Shown here piece by piece: positions 26,199-34,700 of a stretch of DNA of 42,335 nt. The notes beneath the pieces were generated by a model, which was not told the DNA's origin, ran no database searches, and saw only the letters and a program-made list of their open reading frames with translations. The position numbers and the translations under genes were made by a program. Source of the DNA: Sphingomonadales bacterium CG_4_10_14_3_um_filter_58_15 (lineage in GTDB: Bacteria > Pseudomonadota > Alphaproteobacteria > Sphingomonadales > Sphingomonadaceae); assembly GCA_002783865.1 (NCBI GenBank), contig PFJE01000030.1, positions 1 to 42,335 on the forward strand, written 5' to 3'. How positions within the stretch are numbered: the first letter of the stretch is position 1; the number at the start of each line of letters is the position of its first letter.

Positions 26199-27916
26199 AC
26201 GGCGAGGCTGAACCAGAAGCGGCCTCGACGGATTCCTCTCCGGCTGACTGCCTGCTCACAGCCCGGCTTTTTGCGCAAAACCCCGGTAATTTCGGCGGCA
26301 TCTGTTTGCGGGGTTTCGGACCGGTGCGTGACGCGCTTTTGGAGAAACTGGTGAGCGCGCTCGAACCGCTTGGGCCGGTTCTAAAAATTCCGAACAATGT
26401 TGATAGCGAGCGGCTGCTCGGCGGTATCGATCTGGCGGCGACCTTGCAGGGCGGGCGATCGGTTTGGCGACCGGGGCTGCTCGAGACCGCACAGAATGGC
26501 GTGGTTCTGCTGCCGATGGCGGAGCGGATCGACGAGAATATTGCAGCGCATATCGCGCAGGCGATGGATATCGGTAAGCTTTCTATCATTTTGCTTGATG
26601 ATGGGATGGAGAGCGATGAAGCGCCACCGACAGTGCTACTGGAGCGGATAGCATTTCACTGTGATTTGACAGGCTCGCGGGATCTGGAAGCTGTCAAAGC
26701 GCTGAATTTGAGCTGCGAAAGTGCGGCTAAGATAAGGGCTATGACCAAGAAGCAGCGGGGCGCGTTGGCGGCGACGGCAGCGGCCTCCGGGATCCATTCG
26801 GTGCGGCCACTGCTGTTTGCCGAGCGCTGTGCGACGCGCCATGCGGCGCTGGCAGGGCATGACAAGATTGCGGACCAAGATCTGCAGATGGCCGTGCGGC
26901 TGGTGCTTGGCCCGCGCGCGACGCAATTTCCGCAACAGCATGAATCGCCACCTCCGCCGCAGGAGGAACCAAGTCCGCCGGATCAGGATTCCAGCGAAGG
27001 CGAGGATCAGCAAAACATCGAGGATATCCCGTTGGAGGATTTGCTGCTGGAAGCGGCTACAGCCTCGATTCCCCCGCATATATTGGATCAGATCGAAGGC
27101 AAGGTCCGGCAAGCTGGCAAGGGGCAGGGCGGCCGTGCGGGCAACAAGCAACAGTCGACCAAACGAGGGCGGCCGAAAGGCACCCGGCCTGGTGTTCCCG
27201 GCAACGGCAAGCGGCTGGCCTTGATCGATACGCTGCGGACTGCTGCGCCCTGGCAGACAATAAGGCGCAACGAGAGCGGTAATCTGGAGCCGGGCAAAAT
27301 CCATATTCGCAAATCGGACCTGCGGGTGCATCATTATGAAGAGCGGCAGGAAAGCCTGACGATTTTTGCGGTGGATGCATCGGGGTCTTCGGCGCTGTCC
27401 CGTCTGGCAGAGGCGAAAGGGGCGGTCGAACTGATGCTGGCGGAAGCCTATGTCAAACGCTCGCAGGTGGCGCTTGTCGCTTTCCGGAAAGACGGAGCGG
27501 AAGTGTTGTTGCCGCCGACCCGGTCGCTGACGCGGGCAAGGCGTGCTCTGGGTGCTTTGCCGGGCGGTGGCGGTACCCCGCTGGCGGCTGGATTGATCTC
27601 CGCAAGGCAGCTGGCCGAAGCCGCGCGGAAGCGCGGGCAGACGCCGACCATTGCGATGCTGACGGATGGCAAGGGCAATGTGATGCTGGATGGTACCGCC
27701 AATCGGAAGGGAGCGAAAGCCGAGATGGAGGAGGTAGCGAAGGGCATTGCGGCGCTGGGCCTTAACAGTATCGTTATCGATATTTCGCCGCGCCCGCGGC
27801 CAGAGGCGGTGGAGCTGGCTGCGGCGCTGCGCGGCAGATACCTGCCGCTGCCGAGAGCACAGAGCGCGGCGCTGGTCGCTGCGATCGAGAGCGTTGGCAA
27901 GGAAGCAATGGTATGA
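26195..27916 (+). CDS. bchD: magnesium chelatase subunit D
   Basis: A 573-residue subunit with an N-terminal AAA+-like domain lacking an intact Walker A, and a linker near residues 248-275 rich in Pro and acidic residues (SPPPPQEEPSPPDQDSSEG). A C-terminal von Willebrand A domain carries the MIDAS motif DASGSSALS near residue 393. It bridges BchI and BchH. The start is TTG at 26195, overlapping the bchI stop by four bases; GGAGGAG eight nt upstream supports it, and no ATG lies nearby. It ends in ATGA shared with bchO, so the three genes are tightly coupled. Confidence 0.95.
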   Translation: MNGEAEPEAASTDSSPADCLLTARLFAQNPGNFGGICLRGFGPVRDALLEKLVSALEPLGPVLKIPNNVDSERLLGGIDLAATLQGGRSVWRPGLLETAQNGVVLLPMAERIDENIAAHIAQAMDIGKLSIILLDDGMESDEAPPTVLLERIAFHCDLTGSRDLEAVKALNLSCESAAKIRAMTKKQRGALAATAAASGIHSVRPLLFAERCATRHAALAGHDKIADQDLQMAVRLVLGPRATQFPQQHESPPPPQEEPSPPDQDSSEGEDQQNIEDIPLEDLLLEAATASIPPHILDQIEGKVRQAGKGQGGRAGNKQQSTKRGRPKGTRPGVPGNGKRLALIDTLRTAAPWQTIRRNESGNLEPGKIHIRKSDLRVHHYEERQESLTIFAVDASGSSALSRLAEAKGAVELMLAEAYVKRSQVALVAFRKDGAEVLLPPTRSLTRARRALGALPGGGGTPLAAGLISARQLAEAARKRGQTPTIAMLTDGKGNVMLDGTANRKGAKAEMEEVAKGIAALGLNSIVIDISPRPRPEAVELAAALRGRYLPLPRAQSAALVAAIESVGKEAMV

Positions 27917-28809
27917 GCCGGCGCTATCCCGAATGGACTATTGAGGGTCAGGACTGGCCCAACCATCAGGCGAGCCGGTTTGTCGAGGCGGACCGTTACA
28001 AATGGCATGTCCAGCGGATGGGGCCGAAGAAAGCCGGAGCGCCGGTCTGCCTGTTGCTGCACGGGACTGGAGCGGCGACGCATAGCTGGCGGGACATCAT
28101 CCCATTACTGGCCAAGGATTATGATGTGATCGCGCTGGATTTGCCGGGCCATGGTTTTACCCGGCCCACGATTAGCCGTCAGGTTTCTCTGCCGAAAATG
28201 GCCGCGTCGATCGGGGTGTTGCTGGAAGAATTGGAAGCATCTCCGGCGCTTATTGTCGGCCATTCGGCGGGCGCAGCGATCGGCCTGCAGTTGATGTTGG
28301 ACAAATGTTGGAAAATCCCACTTGTTGGATTGAACCCGGCGCTGATGCCCTTTCCCGGATTGGCCGCAAAACTGTTTCCGCAGCTAGCTAAGATGTTGTT
28401 TACAAACCCTTTTGTATCGCGAATCTTTGCCCGTTGGGCACGCTATCCGGGGGAGACCGAGAAGTTTCTGCGCCGCTCTACCGGGTCGCGGATCGACCCC
28501 GCCGGGGCGCTCTATTACGGACATTTGTTCAGCCGGTCCGGGCATTGCGATGGAGCGATCCGGATGATGGCCAACTGGCGGCTGGAAGAGCTGCAAAATC
28601 GGCTGACTGAAATTGAGACGCCGGTGTTGCTGGTCCACGGACAGAAAGACAATGCGATCCCGAAATCAGCGGTGCAAGGGGCGGCCGATCTGATCGCCCA
28701 ATCCACCATTGAGGAGGTCGCCAATGTTGGCCATCTGGCGCATGAGGAAGACCCGGAGCAATTGGCCCAGATCATCCTGAAATTTGCGAAGCGGCATGTG
28801 AAACTGTAG
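27913..28809 (+). CDS. bchO: BchO, alpha/beta hydrolase associated with Mg chelatase
   Basis: A 298-residue alpha/beta-hydrolase with oxyanion region LLHGTGAATHSW, nucleophile elbow GHSAG near residue 116, and a late His in VGHLAHEEDP. BchO is found in nearly all bchID operons; its precise role in Mg-protoporphyrin synthesis is not settled. The ATG overlaps the bchD stop (ATGA). It is followed after 23 nt by a small membrane-protein gene. Confidence 0.93.
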   Translation: MSRRYPEWTIEGQDWPNHQASRFVEADRYKWHVQRMGPKKAGAPVCLLLHGTGAATHSWRDIIPLLAKDYDVIALDLPGHGFTRPTISRQVSLPKMAASIGVLLEELEASPALIVGHSAGAAIGLQLMLDKCWKIPLVGLNPALMPFPGLAAKLFPQLAKMLFTNPFVSRIFARWARYPGETEKFLRRSTGSRIDPAGALYYGHLFSRSGHCDGAIRMMANWRLEELQNRLTEIETPVLLVHGQKDNAIPKSAVQGAADLIAQSTIEEVANVGHLAHEEDPEQLAQIILKFAKRHVKL

Positions 28810-28832
28810 GACAGGGGCTACAGGAGGGTGTT

Positions 28833-29000
28833 ATGGAGACAGGTCCGTTTGACAGTCTGGGATGGATTGAAATTGTCGTAACCGGGGCGATCGCGTTGGG
28901 ACTAGGCTTCTGGCAGCTTTGGTCGGTCAATAGGGAAATTGCCAAGGACAAGGAAAAGGCGGCCGCCAAAGACCGGGTCGAGGAACCGAAAGGTCAGTAG
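28833..29000 (+). CDS. 55-residue single-helix membrane protein at the end of bchIDO
   Basis: The frame begins METGPFDSLGWIEI, has one membrane helix (about residues 12-30, VVTGAIALGLGFWQLW) and a highly charged Lys/Glu tail (KDKEKAAAKDR). A strong AGGAGGG site precedes the ATG, and spacing to bchO is 23 nt, so it is probably translated with the operon. The topology resembles other one-helix accessory proteins of photosynthesis clusters, but I do not recognise it as a named one. It ends 22 bp before the convergent crtC. Confidence 0.7.
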   Translation: METGPFDSLGWIEIVVTGAIALGLGFWQLWSVNREIAKDKEKAAAKDRVEEPKGQ

Positions 29001-29022
29001 GCCGGTTTGAGCCCTATCCCAT

Positions 29023-29988
29023 CTATTGAGTGCGACTGAGGAATATCGGCAGAGGGATATGAAAGGCTTTGGATGGTCGGTTCGGTTCGCGCGGCATCTT
29101 GTACGGGAGCATGTTTTGAATCACCGGATTGACCAGGCGATTCAGGGAAATACTTTCCTGAATTGCGGTCACTTGTTTACCAAAAAGGCGCATTTTTAAC
29201 GCGGACCGTGCATAAAAGGGGGAATCTTCCCATGTTTTTACCACCGAAGCATGACCGCGGTCGGCGCGCGTCTGTCTTTTCATGCCCCACCATGTTGGCG
29301 GCAAGGGTGCAACCAGTGGCAGATCGACTTCCTGTGGCGTGCCCGAAGCATCAAAGCGCAAGGCGCTGGCGAAATGGCTGCCATCGCGGCGGATGCCTTC
29401 GTAGGTCACCGCGACATCGCGGCCGCAATGGGCGCGGGACCAGTGCCAGCTCCGGAAACCGTCCTCGATCGGTTCGCTGCCGTGATTACCGTCGAGATAG
29501 CCGCTGCCGGACCATGACACATCCGGTTGGTCCATCTTCACCTCGATGCGCGCGCGCGGCGCGATCGTGTGCCAGTGATGGTTGCCGGCCGGGTCGAGCT
29601 TAAAGCTTTTGTCGTTGAGGATTTCCGGGTGCAGGATGATCCGGCCCTTCACGCGCCGCCGCCAGGGAATGCCCAAGCGGATATCGCGTTCCTCGATATC
29701 GATAATCAGCCGGTCCTTGTCCCAGCGCATCGCGCTGGGGCCGATGGTCAGCGCGTCTTCCGCCTGATGCGTGTCCTGCAGACCGCGCTCGGTCATCACC
29801 CATCGCGCGCCGCGCTTGCCGTAGAGCGCAACATTGAGGCAGCTGTGGTCGAGCGGAATGTTGCGGCCCGAGATTTTATAATAAGGCGAGAAGACGCTGC
29901 CGATAAAGCCGATGATGGTCAGCCCGTAGCGTTCGTCATCGCTGAGCGCATCGACATACCACCAGCGGTAGCCCTGCGGTGGAACCAC
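29023..29988 (-). CDS. crtC: carotenoid 1,2-hydratase (hydroxyneurosporene synthase)
   Basis: CrtC adds water to the C1,2 double bond of acyclic carotenoids, the first step toward spheroidene or spirilloxanthin. The family pattern PPQGYRWWYVDALSDDERYGLTIIGFIGSVFSPYY, WSRAHCGRDVAVTYEG and MKRQTRADRG is clear. The start is uncertain: the conserved region begins at VVPPQGYRWW, and the only nearby start is GTG at 29988, giving 321 residues; an ATG at 30144 would extend far into crtD. With the GTG, crtC and crtD overlap by 70 bp in different frames. Confidence 0.88.
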   Translation of the reverse strand: MVPPQGYRWWYVDALSDDERYGLTIIGFIGSVFSPYYKISGRNIPLDHSCLNVALYGKRGARWVMTERGLQDTHQAEDALTIGPSAMRWDKDRLIIDIEERDIRLGIPWRRRVKGRIILHPEILNDKSFKLDPAGNHHWHTIAPRARIEVKMDQPDVSWSGSGYLDGNHGSEPIEDGFRSWHWSRAHCGRDVAVTYEGIRRDGSHFASALRFDASGTPQEVDLPLVAPLPPTWWGMKRQTRADRGHASVVKTWEDSPFYARSALKMRLFGKQVTAIQESISLNRLVNPVIQNMLPYKMPREPNRPSKAFHIPLPIFLSRTQ

Positions 29989-31466
29989 GACGTCGAAGCG
30001 CGGTCGGACAGGACGGCTTCGCTCGCCAACTGCCCCGACAAGGCGGCCATCGGTACCCCCGCGCCCGGATGGGTCGCTCCGCCCGCGCAATAGAGCCCAT
30101 GGATCCGTGTCCGGCTCCCGGGCCGGAGGAAGGACGCCGCCCATCCGTGCGAGGCCCGACCATAAAGCGCCCCGCCGGTCGCCGGGAAGAGTGTCGAGAA
30201 ATCGTTGGGCGTGACCAGTCTGTGCGGAAAGCCCGGTTCCATCTCCAGTCCGCAATGGGTCAGTGTCTGCAGCATGTTCGCCGTGCATTTCGCTTTCTCC
30301 TCGGATGTATAGTGATGATGATCGCCATTGGCCGGCGCGTTGACGATGACCTGCAGACGCTGTGATCCGCCCGGCTTCGCTTCGCCCAGTTTGCAGACAT
30401 AGGCAGTCGGTTGCTCGGGCGGTTTGCCTGCTTTAATATTGGTAAATTCAGCCGGATAATCGGCTGAGAAGAACACATTGTGATGGTCGAGTTCGAAGCC
30501 GGATGTTTTGCTGTTTGCCAGCCAGACCATGGCGGATAGCGATCGTTTTTGCGGTGGCATTGCGCTCACAGCCTGACTGGCTTCGACCCCGAACAGGCCG
30601 GAGCCGAGAGCCGATGGGTCAGCGTTGCAGATCACCGATCCCGCTTCGATCCATTCGCCGGATTCCAGTCGCACGCCGGTGGCCCGGTTTTTCGCCACGG
30701 CGATTTTGGTGACGCGGGCATCATAGTGAAAGCGCGCGCCATTTTTTCTGGCGACGGTTTCCAGTGCATGGGCGAGGGCGGTCATCCCGCCCCTGATATT
30801 CCATACGCCTTGCGACTCGACATGCGCAATCAGCATCAGCGTGGCCGGTGTCTGAAAGGGGGAGGAGCCGCAATAGGTCGTGTAGCGACCGAACAATTGT
30901 TGCAGGCGCGGATCGTCAAAATGCTCACCGAGCACCTTCCAGAGACTTTCATAGGGGCGGATCGCGATCAGGTCGCCAACCCGCCACAGGCCGATCCGCC
31001 ACATCAGTGGCAGGGGCCAGCTGACCTTGGTATTGCGCAGCATCGACCGATCGAGAATTTTATAAATGCGTTCGGCTTCTTTCGAAAAGCTGCGATAGCC
31101 AGCGGCTGCTTTGGCACCGGCAAATTGACCGATGGCATCCGCGCTTTTTTCGGGATCGGCAAACAGATCGAGCGTTTCGTCGCGGCTCCAGGCATGGCGG
31201 GCGAGCGTGTCGGCGCGTTCCAGTTCGAGATGATCGTCGCTGCTGCTGCCGGCCGCTTTGAATATATCATCGATAACATCGCGCATCGTGAAAACCGTGG
31301 GGCCAGCATCGATTGCCGCGCCTTCCACATCGAGCTGCCGGACCTTGCCGCCGGGGGATTTTTCCTTTTCCAGAACGGTCACCGGGACCCCGCGCGCCGA
31401 GAGCAGGGCGGCGCTTACGAGACCGCCAATGCCGGCGCCGATAATGATGGTCTGGTCCTTCTCCAC
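29919..31466 (-). CDS. crtD: 1-hydroxycarotenoid 3,4-desaturase (methoxyneurosporene dehydrogenase)
   Basis: A 515-residue FAD-dependent desaturase. It has an N-terminal dinucleotide motif IIGAGIGGLVSAALL, AGPTVFTMRDVIDDIF, FGRYTTYCGSSPF and the C-terminal FAD block GLYCAGGATHPGAGVPMA. The TMRDVIDDIF and ARHAWSRDETLDLFADP segments point to CrtD rather than the phytoene desaturase CrtI. It acts after CrtC in acyclic carotenoid synthesis. The start is GTG at 31466 with GGAG five nt before. It overlaps crtC by about 70 bp and is divergent from crtF. Confidence 0.9.
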   Translation of the reverse strand: MEKDQTIIIGAGIGGLVSAALLSARGVPVTVLEKEKSPGGKVRQLDVEGAAIDAGPTVFTMRDVIDDIFKAAGSSSDDHLELERADTLARHAWSRDETLDLFADPEKSADAIGQFAGAKAAAGYRSFSKEAERIYKILDRSMLRNTKVSWPLPLMWRIGLWRVGDLIAIRPYESLWKVLGEHFDDPRLQQLFGRYTTYCGSSPFQTPATLMLIAHVESQGVWNIRGGMTALAHALETVARKNGARFHYDARVTKIAVAKNRATGVRLESGEWIEAGSVICNADPSALGSGLFGVEASQAVSAMPPQKRSLSAMVWLANSKTSGFELDHHNVFFSADYPAEFTNIKAGKPPEQPTAYVCKLGEAKPGGSQRLQVIVNAPANGDHHHYTSEEKAKCTANMLQTLTHCGLEMEPGFPHRLVTPNDFSTLFPATGGALYGRASHGWAASFLRPGSRTRIHGLYCAGGATHPGAGVPMAALSGQLASEAVLSDRASTSWFHRRATAGGMSMRSAMTNATG

Positions 31467-31517
31467 TTGCGCTCCGGTAGCTTCGCGTGAGTTTCAGTTT
31501 GACGGGAATCTATCAGA

Positions 31518-31560
31518 AGTCCATTCAAATAGACATAATTTATGTCCAGTGATCGAGACG
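31518..31560. promoter_or_regulatory. two degenerate PpsR/CrtJ-type boxes between crtD and crtF
   Basis: Box 1 (31518-31535) is AGTCCATTCAAATAGACA and box 2 (31543-31560) is TGTCCAGTGATCGAGACG. Each fits TGTC-N10-GACA with one outer mismatch, and 7 bp separate them. A 15-bp perfect palindrome (GACATAATTTATGTC) spans the space between. The second box touches the crtF start codon at 31542, so crtF may be leaderless or start further on, or only the crtD promoter is controlled. Confidence 0.5.
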
Positions 31561-32678
31561 ATAGCCATGTACAGCTCAGCTGGAAGACCCGCTGGGTGCT
31601 TCGCCGCAACCGGATTTTGGGCAGTGCCGCTTTTCAGAATTGGGCCGCGCGAACGCCGATCTTTCGAATGGTTGCCCGGCGCAAGGCGGCGCAGCAATTC
31701 GATCTGATTGCCGGTTTCGTCTATACCCAGATTCTCTATGTTTATGTGCAGACGGGCCTGATCGGATATTTGCGGGAGGGTCCGCACGGTGCCGGCGATA
31801 TTGCGGCTTTTGCAAAACTGACCGGCGAAGCGACGGACCGAATCCTGCGCGCGGGCGCTGCCCTTGATATCGTCGAATCGCCGCAAGCGGGATTGTGGAC
31901 CTTGGGGCAAACGGGAGCGGAACTCTCGGCCAATGATGGCGCGATGGCGATGATCCGGCACCACCAACTGCTCTATCGCGATATGGCAGACCCGATTGCC
32001 CTGCTCGGCCAGCAAGGCGGCGAGAGCAGCAGCCTTTCACAATTCTGGACCTATGCCTCGAAGAGCGAAGTCGGGGCCGATGACAGTCAGCCTTACTCCG
32101 ATTTGATGGCCGCTACCCAGCCGATGATATGGCAGCAGATATTGCCCAAATATGATTTTTCGCGGCATCGCAAGATGCTCGATATTGGCGGGGGCAGCGG
32201 CGCGTTTGCGGAAGCAGTGGGCCAGATCGCGCCGCGACTCGAACTGGCGCTATTCGATTTGCCCGACGTCGTGCCGCTGGCAAAATCGCGTTTTGCGGCG
32301 ACGGCGATGGATCATCGAGTCGTGATCCATGCCGGCAGTTTCACACAGGATCCCATTCCGCGAGGCCATGATTTGATCACGCTGATCCGTATCCTCCATG
32401 ACCATGATGATTCGGTCGTCAACGGCCTGCTGCCCAAGATATATGCTGCGCTTCCCAGCGGAGGGCGATTGCTGATTGTCGAGCCGATGGCGGAAACCAA
32501 GAGGGCCGAACCGATGGGCGACGGCTATTTTGGACTCTATCTCTGGGCGATGGGTTCGGGTCGGCCCCGTTCTGTCATCGAAAATAGACAGATGCTTGAA
32601 AAAGCCCGATTTTCAGCGATCCGTGAGATTGGAACCGACCTACCGATCATCGCAAAAGCGCTTGTCGCGATCAAATGA
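31542..32678 (+). CDS. crtF: hydroxyneurosporene O-methyltransferase
   Basis: A 378-residue SAM-dependent methyltransferase that methylates the 1-hydroxy group made by CrtC. The N-terminus has the CrtF-typical RWVLRRNRILGSAAFQNWAA and ALFDL-like AAQQFDLIAGFVYTQ; the SAM motif MLDIGGGSGAFAEAVG is near residue 212, followed by FDLPDVVPLA and LIRILHDHDD. The ATG at 31542 lacks a ribosome site but family homology begins soon after it. It is divergent from crtD, sharing a region with two PpsR-like boxes, and is followed by the bchC promoter. Confidence 0.93.
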   Translation: MSSDRDDSHVQLSWKTRWVLRRNRILGSAAFQNWAARTPIFRMVARRKAAQQFDLIAGFVYTQILYVYVQTGLIGYLREGPHGAGDIAAFAKLTGEATDRILRAGAALDIVESPQAGLWTLGQTGAELSANDGAMAMIRHHQLLYRDMADPIALLGQQGGESSSLSQFWTYASKSEVGADDSQPYSDLMAATQPMIWQQILPKYDFSRHRKMLDIGGGSGAFAEAVGQIAPRLELALFDLPDVVPLAKSRFAATAMDHRVVIHAGSFTQDPIPRGHDLITLIRILHDHDDSVVNGLLPKIYAALPSGGRLLIVEPMAETKRAEPMGDGYFGLYLWAMGSGRPRSVIENRQMLEKARFSAIREIGTDLPIIAKALVAIK

Positions 32679-32687
32679 CATGAAAAG

Positions 32688-32731
32688 TGTCCAATATAAT
32701 TGACATTTAAGATTGTTTAAGTAATTTGACA
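32688..32731. promoter_or_regulatory. paired PpsR/CrtJ operator upstream of bchC
   Basis: Two perfect TGT-N12-ACA palindromes, TGTCCAATATAATTGACA (32688-32705) and TGTTTAAGTAATTTGACA (32714-32731), are separated by 8 bp. This is the spacing known for the bchC promoter of purple bacteria, where PpsR (CrtJ) represses in the presence of oxygen or light. The start of bchC lies 50 bp downstream. The regulator gene itself is not in the window. Confidence 0.8.
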
Positions 32732-32781
32732 CTCAACGGAGTCCTTCTTTCCCAGCAAGGACATCGTGAGGAGGGGATGCT

Positions 32782-33717
32782 TTGCAAACTTCAGCGATCA
32801 TATTGGATGCCCCAGGCAACCTATCGATGCGCAGGACTGCTCTGAACCCCTTGAAATCTGGCGATGTTCAAGTCGAAATTCAATTTAGCGGTATCAGCAC
32901 GGGCACAGAAAAACTTCTGTGGACCGGCCAGATGCCGGATTTTCCCGGCATGGGATATCCGCTGGTTCCCGGTTACGAGTCGGTGGGCCGGATCGTCGAT
33001 GCCGGTGCGGAGGCAAAAGGCCGGATCGGCGAGTGGGTGTTTGTCCCCGGTGCCAGTTGCTACCGCGATGCTCGCGGGTTGTTCGGTGGATCGGCAAGAA
33101 CCGTCATCGTGGCTTCGGCCCGCGCTCTGCCGATCGCAGAGAAATTGGCGGAAGAGGGCATCTTGTACGCGCTCGCGGCAACCGCGCTCCATGCCATTGG
33201 TCACGGCGATGCGCCGGAACTGATTATTGGCCATGGCGTTTTGGGCCGACTTATAGCGCGACTGACTATTGCTTCTGGCGCACCCGCGCCGATGGTTTGG
33301 GATACCAATCGCTCGCGGCAGAATGGTGCTGCTGGTTATTCCGTCATGCATCCGGATGATGATGACCGGCATGATTATCAGACAATCTGCGACGTCAGCG
33401 GCGATGCAGCTTCTATTGAAAGTTTTATCGGCCGTCTGGCCAAAGGCGGCGAACTGGTGTTGGCCGGATTCTACAGCCAGCCGATCAGCTTTGCTTTCGC
33501 ACCCGCGTTTCAGCGCGAGGCTCGGCTACGCATTGCCGCAGAATGGCAGCCGCGCGATCTGGCTTCGATCAATATGATGATCGAGAGCGAAGCGCTCGAC
33601 CTGACGGGCCTGATCACCAGTATAGAACCCGCCGCCCAAGCCGAAACAGCCTACCCCGAGGCTTTTGAAAATCCCGACTGCCTGAAAATGGTACTCGACT
33701 GGAGAGATTGCGAATGA
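32782..33717 (+). CDS. bchC: bacteriochlorophyllide a dehydrogenase (3-hydroxyethyl oxidation)
   Basis: A 311-residue member of the medium-chain dehydrogenase superfamily that oxidises the 3-hydroxyethyl group of the bacteriochlorin ring to acetyl. The family block GISTGTEKLLWTGQMPDFPGMGYPLVPGYESVG and VFVPGASCY is clear. The start is TTG at 32782 with AGGAGGGG five nt upstream; the ATG at 32777 is in another frame. Its TGA overlaps the bchX ATG. It heads the bchCXYZ-pufBALM operon and is preceded by a paired PpsR site. Confidence 0.95.
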   Translation: MQTSAIILDAPGNLSMRRTALNPLKSGDVQVEIQFSGISTGTEKLLWTGQMPDFPGMGYPLVPGYESVGRIVDAGAEAKGRIGEWVFVPGASCYRDARGLFGGSARTVIVASARALPIAEKLAEEGILYALAATALHAIGHGDAPELIIGHGVLGRLIARLTIASGAPAPMVWDTNRSRQNGAAGYSVMHPDDDDRHDYQTICDVSGDAASIESFIGRLAKGGELVLAGFYSQPISFAFAPAFQREARLRIAAEWQPRDLASINMMIESEALDLTGLITSIEPAAQAETAYPEAFENPDCLKMVLDWRDCE

Positions 33718-34697
33718 CCATGTTAGATGTTGATATATTGCGTGACGAAGCTTCGATCGAACCCGATCCGGTTCATACCGGTGAGGTGAAGAAGGAAACC
33801 CAGGTCATCGCCATTTACGGCAAGGGTGGTTCGGGCAAGAGTTTTGCGCTTTCGAATCTGAGCTACATGATGGCGCAACAAGGCAAGCGTGTTCTCCTGA
33901 TCGGTTGCGATCCGAAGTCGGACACGACCAGCCTGTTGTTTGGCGGCAAAAGCTGCCCGACGATCATCGAAACATCCTCCAAGAAAAAACTGGCCGGTGA
34001 AGAAGTCAGCATCGAAGATGTCTGCTTCCAGCGTGACGGCGTTTTTGCCATGGAACTCGGCGGACCCGAAGTCGGACGCGGATGCGGCGGACGCGGCATC
34101 ATTCATGGTTTTGAATTGCTCGAGAAGCTCGGCTTTCACGACTGGGGCTTTGACTATGTGCTGCTCGACTTTCTCGGCGACGTGGTTTGCGGCGGCTTCG
34201 GCCTGCCGATTGCGCGGGACATGTGCCAGAAGGTGATCGTCGTCGGATCGAACGATCTGCAGTCGCTCTATGTCGCGAACAATGTCTGCAAGGCGGTCGA
34301 ATATTTCCGCAAGATGGGCGGCAATGTCGGCGTCGCCGGCATGATCATCAACAAGGACGACGGCAGCGGTGAGGCGCAGGCCTTCGCCAAGGCGGTCGAT
34401 ATTCCGGTGCTGACCGCGATCCCCGCCAATGATGATATCCGCAAGAAGTCGGCCAATTATCAGATCATCGGCACGCCCGAAAGCGAATGGGCGAGCCTGT
34501 TCGAGGAGCTGGCGATCAATGTCGCCGAAGCGCCGCCGAAGCAGCCGACACCGTTGGAGCAGGACGGTCTGCTGGGCCTCTTCTCGCCCGACGAAACGGG
34601 CGGTAATGTCCAGCTTATTCCAGCCACCCAGGCGGATATGCGCGGCGGCACCTATGAAGAAAAGCCATCCCTCGAAGTGATCTACGACGAGGTTTGA
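33714..34697 (+). CDS. bchX: chlorophyllide a reductase, iron-protein subunit X
   Basis: A 327-residue NifH-like ATPase that supplies electrons to BchYZ for reduction of ring B. The P-loop YGKGGSGKSFALSNL is near residue 36, and the two cysteines that bridge the shared [4Fe-4S] cluster lie in GRGCGGRG and DVVCGGFG. ATG at 33714 overlaps the bchC stop (ATGA); a TTG at 33708 would add two residues. It is followed after three nt by bchY. Confidence 0.96.
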   Translation: MTMLDVDILRDEASIEPDPVHTGEVKKETQVIAIYGKGGSGKSFALSNLSYMMAQQGKRVLLIGCDPKSDTTSLLFGGKSCPTIIETSSKKKLAGEEVSIEDVCFQRDGVFAMELGGPEVGRGCGGRGIIHGFELLEKLGFHDWGFDYVLLDFLGDVVCGGFGLPIARDMCQKVIVVGSNDLQSLYVANNVCKAVEYFRKMGGNVGVAGMIINKDDGSGEAQAFAKAVDIPVLTAIPANDDIRKKSANYQIIGTPESEWASLFEELAINVAEAPPKQPTPLEQDGLLGLFSPDETGGNVQLIPATQADMRGGTYEEKPSLEVIYDEV

Positions 34698-34700
34698 TGG

